The translations under genes were made by a program, and so were the position numbers. A stretch of DNA of 12,994 bases, from the NCBI GenBank assembly GCA_023228865.1, contig JALOAH010000099.1, positions 1 through 12,994 of the forward strand, in the 5' to 3' direction. Position 1 is the first letter of the stretch. The number at the start of each line of letters is the position of its first letter. Below the pieces are notes generated by a model, which was not told where the DNA came from, made no database searches, and saw only the letters and a program-made list of their open reading frames with translations. Of this stretch, positions 1 to 5,361 are shown one piece after another. The DNA is from Porticoccaceae bacterium (lineage in GTDB: Bacteria > Pseudomonadota > Gammaproteobacteria > Pseudomonadales > Porticoccaceae).

Positions 1-205
1 CTTGTCCTTTTTAACCATCGAGCGAGATGGCAATCAACAATCCAGTTTTTTGACTGCCACGGGAAGGAAATACCAGGTCTGCCATCCACCCGAGTACGTT
101 TCGAAGCGAGCATCCGGGACACCAGCGCCAGCACCCCTTCACGTCAAAGGAATTGTAAGCCGCCACATAGCGGGCTATCAACGCCTTCCGGCCGGCATTT
201 TCCAT
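1..205 (-). pseudogene. SnoaL/NTF2-like cassette gene, frameshifted and cut by window edge
   Basis: The ATG at 205 follows a GAGGAG Shine-Dalgarno sequence just inside the attC boundary at about 221. The first 24 residues (ENAGRKALIARYVAAYNSFD and following) look like helix 1 of an NTF2/SnoaL-like small alpha+beta protein. That frame then turns into Cys/Trp-rich sequence with no family character. In other frames the family-like continuation reappears: VLALVS, then PDARFETYSGG, the usual SnoaL 'L..DV.F...sGG' region. The frame change falls at or just after the G run (CCCC on plus at 134-137). One frame stops near base 34, so the protein is probably non-functional unless the sequence has an error. 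The family call rests on a short motif; the indel could be a sequencing error. Confidence 0.5.
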
Positions 206-220
206 ATCTCCTCTATCCAC

Positions 221-299
221 ATCCAGCCCCTGAACCACGCCGAGCCGCCCCCTCCTGTGGTGTGGTCACGGCTTCGACCACGGCGGCTCAGCGCTAAAG
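221..299 (-). repeat. attC recombination site (degenerate) of the 225-aa gene cassette
   Basis: Heptamer ATCCAGC (221-227) opens the site and GCTAAAG (293-299) closes it. These approximate RYYYAAC and GTTRRRY, each with one change in the core triplet. Between them the arms GAGCCGCC (242-249) and GGCGGCTC (281-288) pair, followed by an inner GTGGTC/GACCAC pairing. The 225-aa gene stops inside the site at 266, and the next gene's Shine-Dalgarno sequence begins right after it. Confidence 0.6.
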
Positions 300-943
300 C
301 CAGGCTCCATGCCGACATAAGCGGTCCATACATCTGCGCCCAGCAGGCTGGAAATCTGCGTGACCACGGCCGCTGTGCGCTCCCTGAGTTCTTCGACTTG
401 AGCGACGAGTCCAGCTCTTGGCACCGAGATCTCGACATGTGTCTCGCCGGAGTCGGGGTCGCGCTCGCTGAGGTAAAGCACGCCATCGCTGGCATAGGTT
501 TGCAGTTCCCAACCTTGATCCATATCGTGGTCGACAAGGCCGGTATCAATCCCGACCAGCGCTGTCAGGAACCTGTCGATATCCGAGAAACTGTCATACC
601 AGGGAAAGGAGATGCTGACCTCATGCTCGGCGTTCCACAGCAACAAGCGGAGCCAGAAGTAGTGCCGAATGGAATTGAACGGCCGCTGGTGGTGGTGTGC
701 CAGCCCAACGATCCGCCGATAGTAAGCTGCCAGTTCCCGTTCGTGACCCACCGCCTCCGAGCTTGTCACCAGAGACGGGAATTCCCGCTGAATCCGGGGC
801 GGAACGAGTGTGTCAGCCAGCCTTTCGCGGTCTGCAATATCAGAAAACCTGTCGGGGCCGTAGTAGAAACTGTCTTGAATAAGAAAGCCGATCTCGACCT
901 GCAGCGAGGGAAGTGTTTTTGCCTGTGACAGCCAGGATTCCAT
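266..943 (-). CDS. Cassette-borne protein of unknown function, 225 aa
   Basis: I do not recognise a family. The product is a soluble, acidic, mixed alpha/beta protein with no signal peptide or membrane segment. Visible landmarks are an aromatic/basic central stretch around residues 72-105 (AAYYRRIVGLAHHHQRPF, then HYFWLRLLLWNAEHEVSISF), an acidic beta-like segment (GVLYLSERDPDSGETHVEIS) near 155-175, and a C-terminal helix (LVAQVEELRERTAAVVTQIS). The start at 943 lies just inside the attC-like boundary near 952 and has only a weak Shine-Dalgarno sequence (AGG about 10 bases upstream). The last residues (EPPWSKP) and the stop are encoded by attC sequence, as is common for cassette genes. The plus strand is also open here, but its translation is proline/cysteine-rich and looks like a shadow. 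Confidence 0.75.
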   Translation of the reverse strand: MESWLSQAKTLPSLQVEIGFLIQDSFYYGPDRFSDIADRERLADTLVPPRIQREFPSLVTSSEAVGHERELAAYYRRIVGLAHHHQRPFNSIRHYFWLRLLLWNAEHEVSISFPWYDSFSDIDRFLTALVGIDTGLVDHDMDQGWELQTYASDGVLYLSERDPDSGETHVEISVPRAGLVAQVEELRERTAAVVTQISSLLGADVWTAYVGMEPGFSAEPPWSKP

Positions 944-951
944 ATTTGCAA

Positions 952-1003
952 GACCTAATGTCGCTTCACAACTGCCCGGGCCTCCCGGTTATCAGCACAG
1001 TGT
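952..1003 (-). repeat. Probable attC site of the ABM monooxygenase cassette
   Basis: ACCTAAT (952-958) matches RYYYAAC except the last base and sits immediately upstream of the next cassette gene's start. A short hairpin CCGGG-CCT-CCCGG lies in the centre, and the far end carries GTGTTCAC. The arms pair poorly compared with the 59-bp sites elsewhere in the window, so this is a degenerate candidate. Confidence 0.4.
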
Positions 1004-1026
1004 TCACATCCGATGTCATCTGTCAT

Positions 1027-1078
1027 GGATCTATACCAAGGATCTATGTCAACGAACTATATCGACGAACTATGCCAA
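1027..1078. repeat. Four tandem copies of a degenerate 13-bp repeat
   Basis: The units are GGATCTATACCAA, GGATCTATGTCAA, CGAACTATATCGA and CGAACTATGCCAA, directly adjacent and followed by a partial fifth (CGATC). They lie between the attC-like site at 952-1003 and the stop codon of the ABM gene at 1087, in non-coding sequence. Units 1-2 and 3-4 are more alike within pairs, suggesting stepwise duplication. Confidence 0.85.
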
Positions 1079-1086
1079 CGATCACC

Positions 1087-1374
1087 CTACTCAAACACCT
1101 CCATGAGCAGATAAGTTCCTTCTTTTCTCTGGTGTCTGTCTATCAACGGCACCAATCTTTTGAAATGCTCCGTCTCGCAGTGGGTCTGCAAGGCAGCCCG
1201 ATCAGGCCATTCTTCTATAAAAATGAAATGGCCGGGGTCTTTCTGGTCAATGAAAAGGTCGTAGGCAATGCACCGCTCTTCCTCCCTGGTCCGTTCGACC
1301 AGCTCACGGTACAGCGGCATGACTTCTTCGATGCAATCTGCGCTGATAAAATCCTGAGCAATTACTTTGAGCAT
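1087..1374 (-). CDS. Antibiotic biosynthesis monooxygenase (ABM) domain protein, YgiN-like
   Basis: This 95-aa protein is a single ABM domain, a dimeric ferredoxin-like fold found in cofactor-independent quinol monooxygenases such as YgiN and in small heme- or quinone-handling proteins. The pattern is typical: an N-terminal strand (MLKVIAQDFI), a helix with EVMPLYRELVERTREEERC, then YDLFIDQKDPGHFIFIEEW (the conserved 'F.f.E.W' strand) and the helix DRAALQTHCETEHFKRLVP, where the H..t.HF signature is seen. Full length for the family. The start at 1374 is 12 bases after the stop of the peptidase-like gene, with no clear Shine-Dalgarno sequence, so the two probably share one cassette and translation may be coupled. 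The substrate cannot be told from sequence. Confidence 0.88.
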   Translation of the reverse strand: MLKVIAQDFISADCIEEVMPLYRELVERTREEERCIAYDLFIDQKDPGHFIFIEEWPDRAALQTHCETEHFKRLVPLIDRHQRKEGTYLLMEVFE

Positions 1375-1386
1375 GGAGCGCTGGGC

Positions 1387-1899
1387 CTATGTCTTGGGCT
1401 TCACTGTCTTGGGTTTCACTGTTTCGGGTTCCACATTCGACACACCCGCGGGTGTGGGTCGCCATCCGTTCGCAATGACGCGCTCATCGCATCCCTTAAC
1501 TTCGATAAACCATTTCGGCTGCATGTTACCGAAATCCGTTCTGACGTTCGACGGTAGGTAGCTGGCTGAATCAAGAACCAAGGACTGGCCATCCAGCCTT
1601 CGGAAAACAACCCAGTGCCAGAAGTTCTTACCCTCTGCCCGATAATGCTTGATGGCCAACAACGCAAGATCAGGGAGCGCGTCCCACGACACGAATGGAA
1701 TCTCATCTGCCGACGTGCCCACGCCTGAAAGCCTGAGCATCCGCCTTACATATTGAGTATCAGACCAAAGCGCTGTATCTGCAGCGTCGACCCCCATCCC
1801 ATTCGCTATCTCTTTCATTTCCGAGTAGGTCTTACCCAGAATATTCGCCACGGATGCAATTCCACATCCTGTTGCTTCTTCCTGTACTACTGGCCCCAC
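1387..1899 (-). CDS. C39-like (papain-fold) cysteine peptidase domain protein, GTG start
   Basis: With the GTG start at 1899 the product is 170 aa. The N-terminus carries the peptidase C39-like motif: Q6, then EEATGCGIASVANIL with candidate nucleophile C12. The matching His is H95 in FWHWVVF, and D110 in LVLDSASYL completes a plausible Cys-His-Asp triad. The frame is open further upstream, but that extension is antisense to the VOC gene. GTG 1899 has AGGAG eight bases upstream (1908-1912) and lies just inside the attC boundary, so it is preferred. There is no ABC transporter and no signal peptide, so this is not a typical bacteriocin-processing exporter; it may act on a cytosolic peptide or transfer an acyl group. 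The C-terminus ends in a repeat (VEPET VKPKT VKPKT). Confidence 0.75.
   Translation of the reverse strand: MGPVVQEEATGCGIASVANILGKTYSEMKEIANGMGVDAADTALWSDTQYVRRMLRLSGVGTSADEIPFVSWDALPDLALLAIKHYRAEGKNFWHWVVFRRLDGQSLVLDSASYLPSNVRTDFGNMQPKWFIEVKGCDERVIANGWRPTPAGVSNVEPETVKPKTVKPKT
1390..1434. repeat. Three tandem 15-bp repeats encoding V-K/E-P-K/E-T
   Basis: The units are TGTCTTGGGCTTCAC, TGTCTTGGGTTTCAC and TGTTTCGGGTTCCAC on the plus strand, with no gaps. On the minus strand they encode VEPET-VKPKT-VKPKT, the last residues before the peptidase-like gene's stop codon. A period of exactly five codons keeps the frame open. Confidence 0.9.
1441..1456. repeat. Perfect 16-bp palindrome inside the C39-like gene
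   Basis: CACACCCGCGGGTGTG is identical to its reverse complement. It lies in the low-complexity 3' part of the peptidase-like gene, next to the 15-bp repeats. It could be the remains of an attC or a chance feature; a function is not evident. Confidence 0.6.
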
Positions 1900-1907
1900 T
1901 TCTGATG

Positions 1908-1970
1908 CTCCTGATGCCTGGGTCAAAAACGCCGCGCCGCCAGGCGCCGGCGGCCGGCCTGCTTTGTCAC
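1908..1970 (-). repeat. attC site (degenerate) of the VOC cassette
   Basis: Read on the minus strand, the 3' half (GGCGCGGCGTTTTTGACCC, then AGGCATCAGGA) closely follows the usual attC end GGCGCGGCTTGACTCAGGCGTTAGG, with ATCAGGA standing in for GTTRRRY. The centre is a GC-only inverted repeat (GCCGGC/GCCGGC, CGCCGG). The 5' arm is poorly conserved and overlaps the last codon of the VOC gene. The peptidase gene's Shine-Dalgarno sequence begins at the boundary. Confidence 0.55.
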
Positions 1971-2332
1971 GGCGGATCCGGCGACTGGTGCTGCAAAATA
2001 TTGACGAGTTTGCCCAGTGGATCTCGAACGTAGAATCGGCGGCCCCCCCAAGGTTCACTGACGGGCCCGTACTCGATAGGCGTGCCGGATTCATTCACTC
2101 TGCGGAGGGCCTCCGCAAGATCGTCGACCTCTATAGACAGTTCGGGAACCGGCGTGTCCGAGCCGCCCTGGCTGGCGAAACTGACCTGCACCCTCATCTC
2201 TGATGACGAAGCGTAGGTGCGAAGCCAGCCGTGGTCCATGGCGAGCTCAAGACCGAGAACCCCATGGTAAAAGGCATCTGCCGCCTCGATATCCGCGGTC
2301 GCGATATTGGCAACGATTCTTTTGACTTTCAT
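1967..2332 (-). CDS. Glyoxalase / VOC superfamily protein
   Basis: The 121-aa product is one vicinal oxygen chelate domain made of two beta-alpha-beta-beta-beta repeats. Repeat one runs from VKRIVANIATADIEAADAFY with the familiar 'YHGVLGLEL' turn. Repeat two runs from ELSIEVDDLAEALRRVNESG to WGGRRFYVRDPLGKLVNIL, the diagnostic 'R.f...DP.Gn.v.i' end. The first metal position, usually His, appears as Asn (VANI), so glyoxalase I activity is doubtful; a binding/resistance or other ring-opening role is possible. ATG at 2332 is used; GTG at 2335 is directly before it. The gene's own Shine-Dalgarno sequence is weak, and a short ORF stops four bases upstream, so coupled translation is likely. Confidence 0.9.
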   Translation of the reverse strand: MKVKRIVANIATADIEAADAFYHGVLGLELAMDHGWLRTYASSSEMRVQVSFASQGGSDTPVPELSIEVDDLAEALRRVNESGTPIEYGPVSEPWGGRRFYVRDPLGKLVNILQHQSPDPP

Positions 2333-2336
2333 CACG

Positions 2337-2393
2337 CTACTGGCCGCCCCCGTTCATCAGGCTTTCCAGGTTCAGGATGCGCAGCTCGGCCAT
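2337..2393 (-). CDS. Short leader ORF (18 aa) upstream of the VOC gene
   Basis: The ORF reads MAELRILNLESLMNGGGQ and stops four bases before the VOC start. AGAAGG lies about nine bases upstream of the ATG at 2393, immediately after the panB cassette boundary; an in-frame ATG at 2399 would give two more residues. It sits where a cassette leader peptide would be expected. It could also be the surviving C-terminus of a lost gene. Conservation would decide. Confidence 0.4.
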   Translation of the reverse strand: MAELRILNLESLMNGGGQ

Positions 2394-2400
2394 CAACATG

Positions 2401-2446
2401 GGCCTTCTAACGCTCCCCTGTCCCGGTGAATTGAACGATGTTATTC
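2401..2446 (-). repeat. Shortened attC-like site overlapping the panB 3' end
   Basis: On the minus strand GAATAACATCGTTCAATTC resembles the usual attC opening (CCTAACAATTCATTCAAGC), and GAGCGTTAGAA resembles its closing core site. Only about 45 bases separate the two ends, so most of the stem is missing. The last residues of PanB (PNNIVQFTGTGER) and its TAG stop are encoded here. Confidence 0.5.
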
Positions 2447-3192
2447 GGAAATTCCATCGTTTCGACCTCGAAGGCGAACTCCGTTGCCACATCCAGAATG
2501 GCCTGGCTCACACGAGCGTACTGCTTGGAGAACGGCGGCCAATAATCGCCAAGCCCCAGCGCATCATTAATGACCAGCACCTGGCCATCGCAATCCGGAC
2601 CCGCGCCAATGCCGATTGTCGGAATCCTCAAAACGCCGGTGATCGTACGGGCGAGTGAGCAAGGGATATGTTCAAGAACCACCATAAAGGCGCCGGCATC
2701 TTGAATGGCGATGGCCTCATCCGCTATTCTTTTCGCTTCGTCACCAGTGACGCCGACTTTCTTGAAACTCTCGGCTGTTTGCGGAGTCAATCCTGTATGC
2801 CCGACAACGGGCACGTCATTTTCAACCAGACAGGCAATCACATCGAGTTTCGGCCCTTCAAGTTTTATACTGTCCGCGCCGGCGGCGATAAGCCGTCTTG
2901 CGTTCATCAACGCTGTCTGCGGATTTTTATCGGCCTGGTAGGGAAGATCACCAATGATATGCGTTTGTGCAGCTCCGCGCCTAACCGCACCCACATGGTA
3001 TTCCATGTGCTCGATCGTCACTTCTCTCGTGCTGGTAAATCCCATCTCTACCATGCCGACGGTATCGCCAACCAGAATCACTGGCACCCCGGCCTTTTCG
3101 ATTGCCCGGGCTACCGGGCAGGTGTAAGCCGTCAGCATCGGAATAGGTTTTGTGCCTTTCATTTTCACAAAGTCACTGGAACATTTCTTCAT
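2407..3192 (-). CDS. panB: 3-methyl-2-oxobutanoate hydroxymethyltransferase (ketopantoate hydroxymethyltransferase)
   Basis: PanB transfers a hydroxymethyl group from 5,10-methylene-THF to 2-oxoisovalerate, the first committed step of pantothenate/CoA synthesis, in the cytosol. The 261 aa match family length. The TIM-barrel landmarks are present: MLTAY at 19-23, VILVGDTVGM with metal ligand D43, IIGDLPY with D82, SIKLEG with E112, GHTGLTPQ, VVLEHIP with catalytic acid/base E174, and PTIGIGAG. Residues in the first strand (AYTCP where AYDYP is usual) differ from housekeeping PanB. The start at 3192 has GAGG six bases upstream. No panC, panD or panE lies nearby; the gene sits alone between attC-like sites, so it is a captured, likely accessory copy. 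Confidence 0.93.
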   Translation of the reverse strand: MKKCSSDFVKMKGTKPIPMLTAYTCPVARAIEKAGVPVILVGDTVGMVEMGFTSTREVTIEHMEYHVGAVRRGAAQTHIIGDLPYQADKNPQTALMNARRLIAAGADSIKLEGPKLDVIACLVENDVPVVGHTGLTPQTAESFKKVGVTGDEAKRIADEAIAIQDAGAFMVVLEHIPCSLARTITGVLRIPTIGIGAGPDCDGQVLVINDALGLGDYWPPFSKQYARVSQAILDVATEFAFEVETMEFPNNIVQFTGTGER

Positions 3193-3220
3193 GGCTTACC
3201 TCATCTGTCTCGCTGGGAAG

Positions 3221-3279
3221 AATTAACACCTGAGTCAACCCCGCGAAGCACCGCCGGGTTGAATGACTGCATGATAGAT
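3221..3279 (-). repeat. attC site (59 bp) upstream of panB
   Basis: AATTAAC (3221-3227) fits RYYYAAC exactly and GATAGAT (3273-3279) fits GTTRRRY except for one core base. Between them are CCTGAGTCAACCC and GGGTTGAATGA, the same arms and spacing as the sites at 4810 and 8922. It closes the cassette lying between 3280 and the glutathione S-transferase gene. Confidence 0.8.
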
Positions 3280-3641
3280 TAAGTCCGCTTCAGTAAGGTG
3301 AAACCAGGACCTCGGCCACCAGGTTACCGGCCCTGCGGTTCAATGAGCGAATGACCTCGGGGGTCGTTGACGAGGATGCCCCAGGGCCGACCGATTCCAT
3401 CCTCAATGGTCGAATGAGCCTCAGGCGCGAATTTAACAAGGTTGCGCCGCCATGGCAAACGCCATCAAGAGTACGTCACCGGCCGCCGAGCCGGCACGGA
3501 TGTCGACGGACGATCAGGTATGGGCTGCGGTACGCGGCGCCAGTGGGCCGGCGGTAACTTTGAACCGCCTGCTCTATTTCAACTGAGCACCGGTTCGTCT
3601 CCATGCAACCTCACCCATTCCGGCTTGTTTGCGGCAAGGCC
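3280..3641. other. Stretch without a recognised gene (end of the GST cassette)
   Basis: About 360 bases separate the GST stop from the attC at 3221-3279. Two short ORFs overlap on opposite strands. One is 44 aa on plus (3452-3586, MANAIKSTSP..., a DDQVWAAVRGASGPAV segment) with balanced composition. The other is 42 aa on minus (3476-3604, METNRCSVEI..., Arg-rich C-terminus), starting next to a possible core site (GTTGCAT at 3603-3609). A GGCTTG/CAAGGCC inverted repeat near 3622-3641 could be a shortened attC. I cannot assign a family to either ORF. Confidence 0.5.
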
Positions 3642-4280
3642 CTATTCCCATAACGATATACCTTCGGCCGATAATGCGTCTTTTACCGATGGACGCTGAG
3701 ATAGAGCCTGGGCGTAGCGCGTATATGCCGGATAAAGCCTTTCATTGTCATAGCCTTGGCCCAGGCCCCACCGGTAGAACACCAACCAGAAGGGGTCGAC
3801 GACAGTGAAGCGGCTCCCAACCGCAAATGGTGATCCCGTGAGATGGGCTTCGATTTCGGCAAGACAGCGTTGAAAATTCACGCGGCCACTTGCCTGTACC
3901 GGCGGGTAGGCTTCTTCCGAGGGGACAAATCGTTCGGCGCGCATTATCTGCGCGAAGGCGACGTGGACGGTGTTTGAAGACCAGGCCAGCAATTCAAGGC
4001 AGCGCGCCTCGTCCTCCTTTGCCGTAGACGGGTACAATCCGGCCTTTGGATATCTGCGCCCAAGGTAAGCGAGGATGGCCGGTGTCTCGGTGAGCGTAAA
4101 ACCATCGATCGAGAGGGCTGGAATTCGCCCCCTGGGATTGACGGCCAGGTACTCGGCCGAGTAGTTGCTGCGATCGGCTGTTGAAAACCTACGCAACTCA
4201 AACTCGAGGCCTATTTCCCGCAACACCACATGCGGCGCAAAAGAACAGGATCCCGGGGAGTAGTAGAGAGCAATGGTCAT
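3642..4280 (-). CDS. Glutathione S-transferase family protein
   Basis: The 212-aa product has both GST domains. The N-terminal thioredoxin-like fold spans residues 1 to about 80: MTIALYYSPGSCSFAPHVVL with the catalytic Tyr/Ser-Cys region, NPRGRIPAL (the cis-Pro loop) and LTETPAILAYLGRRYP (the glutathione-binding 'E-S/T' motif as ET). The all-helical C-terminal domain follows, with FTVVDPFWLVFYRWG matching the 'S.aD' capping segment. Such bacterial enzymes conjugate or bind glutathione to electrophiles in the cytosol; the substrate is unknown. Start 4280 has GAGGG six bases upstream and overlaps the stop of a 28-aa leader ORF by ATGA. This is the only full-size gene in its cassette. Confidence 0.92.
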   Translation of the reverse strand: MTIALYYSPGSCSFAPHVVLREIGLEFELRRFSTADRSNYSAEYLAVNPRGRIPALSIDGFTLTETPAILAYLGRRYPKAGLYPSTAKEDEARCLELLAWSSNTVHVAFAQIMRAERFVPSEEAYPPVQASGRVNFQRCLAEIEAHLTGSPFAVGSRFTVVDPFWLVFYRWGLGQGYDNERLYPAYTRYAQALSQRPSVKDALSAEGISLWE

Positions 4281-4363
4281 AGGGCGCCCTCGATGTGTCC
4301 AGACAAGCCAGTGATATTCCGGCCACGGGTGGCCATCCGATGATTCCCACTCGTTTCATTCAT
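4277..4363 (-). CDS. Leader ORF (28 aa) translationally coupled to the GST gene
   Basis: ATG at 4363 has AAGGA six bases upstream and lies right after the attC at 4383-4450. The ORF (MNETSGNHRMATRGRN...) ends in TGA sharing ATGA with the GST start. Position, Shine-Dalgarno sequence and overlap suggest ribosome delivery to the GST gene, comparable to the known ORF-11 effect near attI1 of class 1 integrons. The peptide itself resembles nothing I know. It includes a GGCCAC/GTGGCC inverted repeat (4321-4334) that could fold in the mRNA. Confidence 0.5.
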   Translation of the reverse strand: MNETSGNHRMATRGRNITGLSGHIEGAL

Positions 4364-4382
4364 GGCGAATCCTTCATTGTCA

Positions 4383-4450
4383 CACTAACCCGCGAGTCAA
4401 GCCGTGGGGCCGCCGGAGGTGGGGCCACGGGCTTGACCCGCTCGCTGGAC
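4383..4450 (-). repeat. attC site of the unknown membrane protein cassette
   Basis: This is the best-paired palindrome in the window. GTCAAGCC (4396-4403) pairs with GGCTTGAC (4430-4437), continuing into GTGG/CCAC with a single unpaired G on one side, as expected for an extrahelical base. GCTGGAC (4444-4450) approximates GTTRRRY and CTAAC (4385-4389) is the other core end. The membrane protein's last 16 or so residues and its stop are encoded within it. Confidence 0.8.
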
Positions 4451-4798
4451 GACCGATTCCCGCACCCACAGGGCGTAGCCTCTCTTCTTGAGCAGGTACT
4501 CGACGCACGCCGATAGCGCGATGACTGCACCGGCGTAGGCGAGCCGGCCACCCCAACTGGAGACGAAATGGCCGAACCATGTCTGCGCCGCGAAATGCTC
4601 TTGCGCGTACCCAACGAGCATCGCGAACACCATTGCCCCGTAAACAACCATACCGAGCCTTGTCATGCAACTCCGGATATGGCTTTCCGGAGCCGACCGC
4701 CGCAGTAAGCATTTGCTCAGGAAGTGGCCGGGAATGTAGAGGATAAGGCCGACGACTATTGCCCCACCCCCGATTATCGCCGCCGCTTTGATATCCAT
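4397..4798 (-). CDS. Small integral membrane protein of unknown function, three predicted helices
   Basis: The 133-aa protein shows three hydrophobic segments: residues about 5-27 (AAIIGGGAIVVGLILYIPGH), about 48-66 (LGMVVYGAMVFAMLVGYA) and about 82-103 (WGGRLAYAGAVIALSACVEYLL). Basic residues between helices 1 and 2 (KCLLRRS) and after helix 3 (LLKKRGY) give a topology hint under the positive-inside rule. No catalytic or binding motif is visible and I do not recognise the family. The tail (QRAGQARGPTSGGPTA) is attC-encoded. ATG at 4798 lies 11 bases inside the cassette boundary (4810), with only a weak Shine-Dalgarno sequence (GAAAG). Confidence 0.8.
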   Translation of the reverse strand: MDIKAAAIIGGGAIVVGLILYIPGHFLSKCLLRRSAPESHIRSCMTRLGMVVYGAMVFAMLVGYAQEHFAAQTWFGHFVSSWGGRLAYAGAVIALSACVEYLLKKRGYALWVRESVVQRAGQARGPTSGGPTA

Positions 4799-4809
4799 GC
4801 TTTCAAGTT

Positions 4810-4868
4810 ATCCAACGTCTGATCGAGCCGCGCCGCGAAGCGGCACTGGCTTGACTGAATCATTAGGC
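4810..4868 (-). repeat. attC site (59 bp) of the DUF805 cassette
   Basis: ATCCAAC (4810-4816) fits RYYYAAC and ATTAGGC (4862-4868) fits GTTRRRY except its first base. The arms GTCTGATCGAGCC and GGCTTGACTGA flank a short GCCGC-GAAG-CGGC hairpin. Length and spacing equal those of the sites at 3221 and 8922. Confidence 0.85.
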
Positions 4869-4927
4869 AACGTCGTCGAGTGGAGGGACTCCTTCTGGAC
4901 GATCTGCCGGACTTGCTTGTCAGGCAT

Positions 4928-5299
4928 CTATGTCGCCGGCTCCTTTGGGTTGGGTCCGAATCGATTTTCACCGGGCTTGCTGTCTTGAACCATAAATATC
5001 AGCAATACGATAGCACCGATAAACGGAAGCAAAACCATCAGCAGCCACCAACCACTGCGACCAGTATCATGAAGCCGCCGAAAAGTTACGGCAGCGGTAG
5101 GTATAAAAACCGCCAAGGAATAGATGCCGCTCAATATGCCCACTCCAGCGTCAGCGCTAAAGCTTCCAGTCATACCATCTATGACTGCCAATATGACAGA
5201 GACAATGATATTGAACAGAACGAAATACCAATATTCCTTTCTCCTTGCCCTGCCGTTGAACACAGCATACTTTTTCAAGACATCCAAGTACCAATTCAC
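4928..5299 (-). CDS. DUF805 family membrane protein, GTG start
   Basis: The 123-aa product opens NWYLDVLKKYAVFNGRARRK followed by EYWYF, the signature start of DUF805 proteins (E. coli YhaH/YhaI type). It continues with hydrophobic segments at about 24-44 (FVLFNIIVSVILAVIDGM), about 56-78 (GVGILSGIYSLAVFIPTAAV) and about 90-112 (GWWLLMVLLPFIGAIVLLIF). The conserved RRLHDTGRSGWW loop and the terminal D.KPGENRFGPNP motif are intact. The function of the family is unknown; the protein sits in the inner membrane. The frame is open for 14 codons upstream, but GTG at 5299 has AAGGAG (5306-5311) six bases before it and matches the family N-terminus. No attC separates it from the GFA gene upstream, so both may lie in one cassette. 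Confidence 0.92.
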   Translation of the reverse strand: MNWYLDVLKKYAVFNGRARRKEYWYFVLFNIIVSVILAVIDGMTGSFSADAGVGILSGIYSLAVFIPTAAVTFRRLHDTGRSGWWLLMVLLPFIGAIVLLIFMVQDSKPGENRFGPNPKEPAT

Positions 5300-5361
5300 G
5301 CTTTTCTCCTTTACTGTTTTGCTGCTCATGCCATTGGACAATCGGTCCAGCCATCATCGCC

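Noticed and set aside
2..928. 308-codon open frame on the plus strand
   Set aside because: It lies antisense to the 225-aa gene and the SnoaL-like remnant. Its product is rich in Pro, Cys, His and Arg with no fold-like pattern, and it ignores the attC at 221-299.
1027..1078. CRISPR array
   Set aside because: The 13-bp units are directly adjacent without spacers and diverge from one another.
1900..2094. N-terminal extension of the C39-like gene
   Set aside because: It is antisense-frame sequence over the VOC gene and attC; GTG at 1899 has AGGAG at the right distance.
4321..4334. Terminator at the GGCCAC/GTGGCC repeat
   Set aside because: The loop is only two bases, there is no T-run, and it lies inside the leader ORF before the GST gene.
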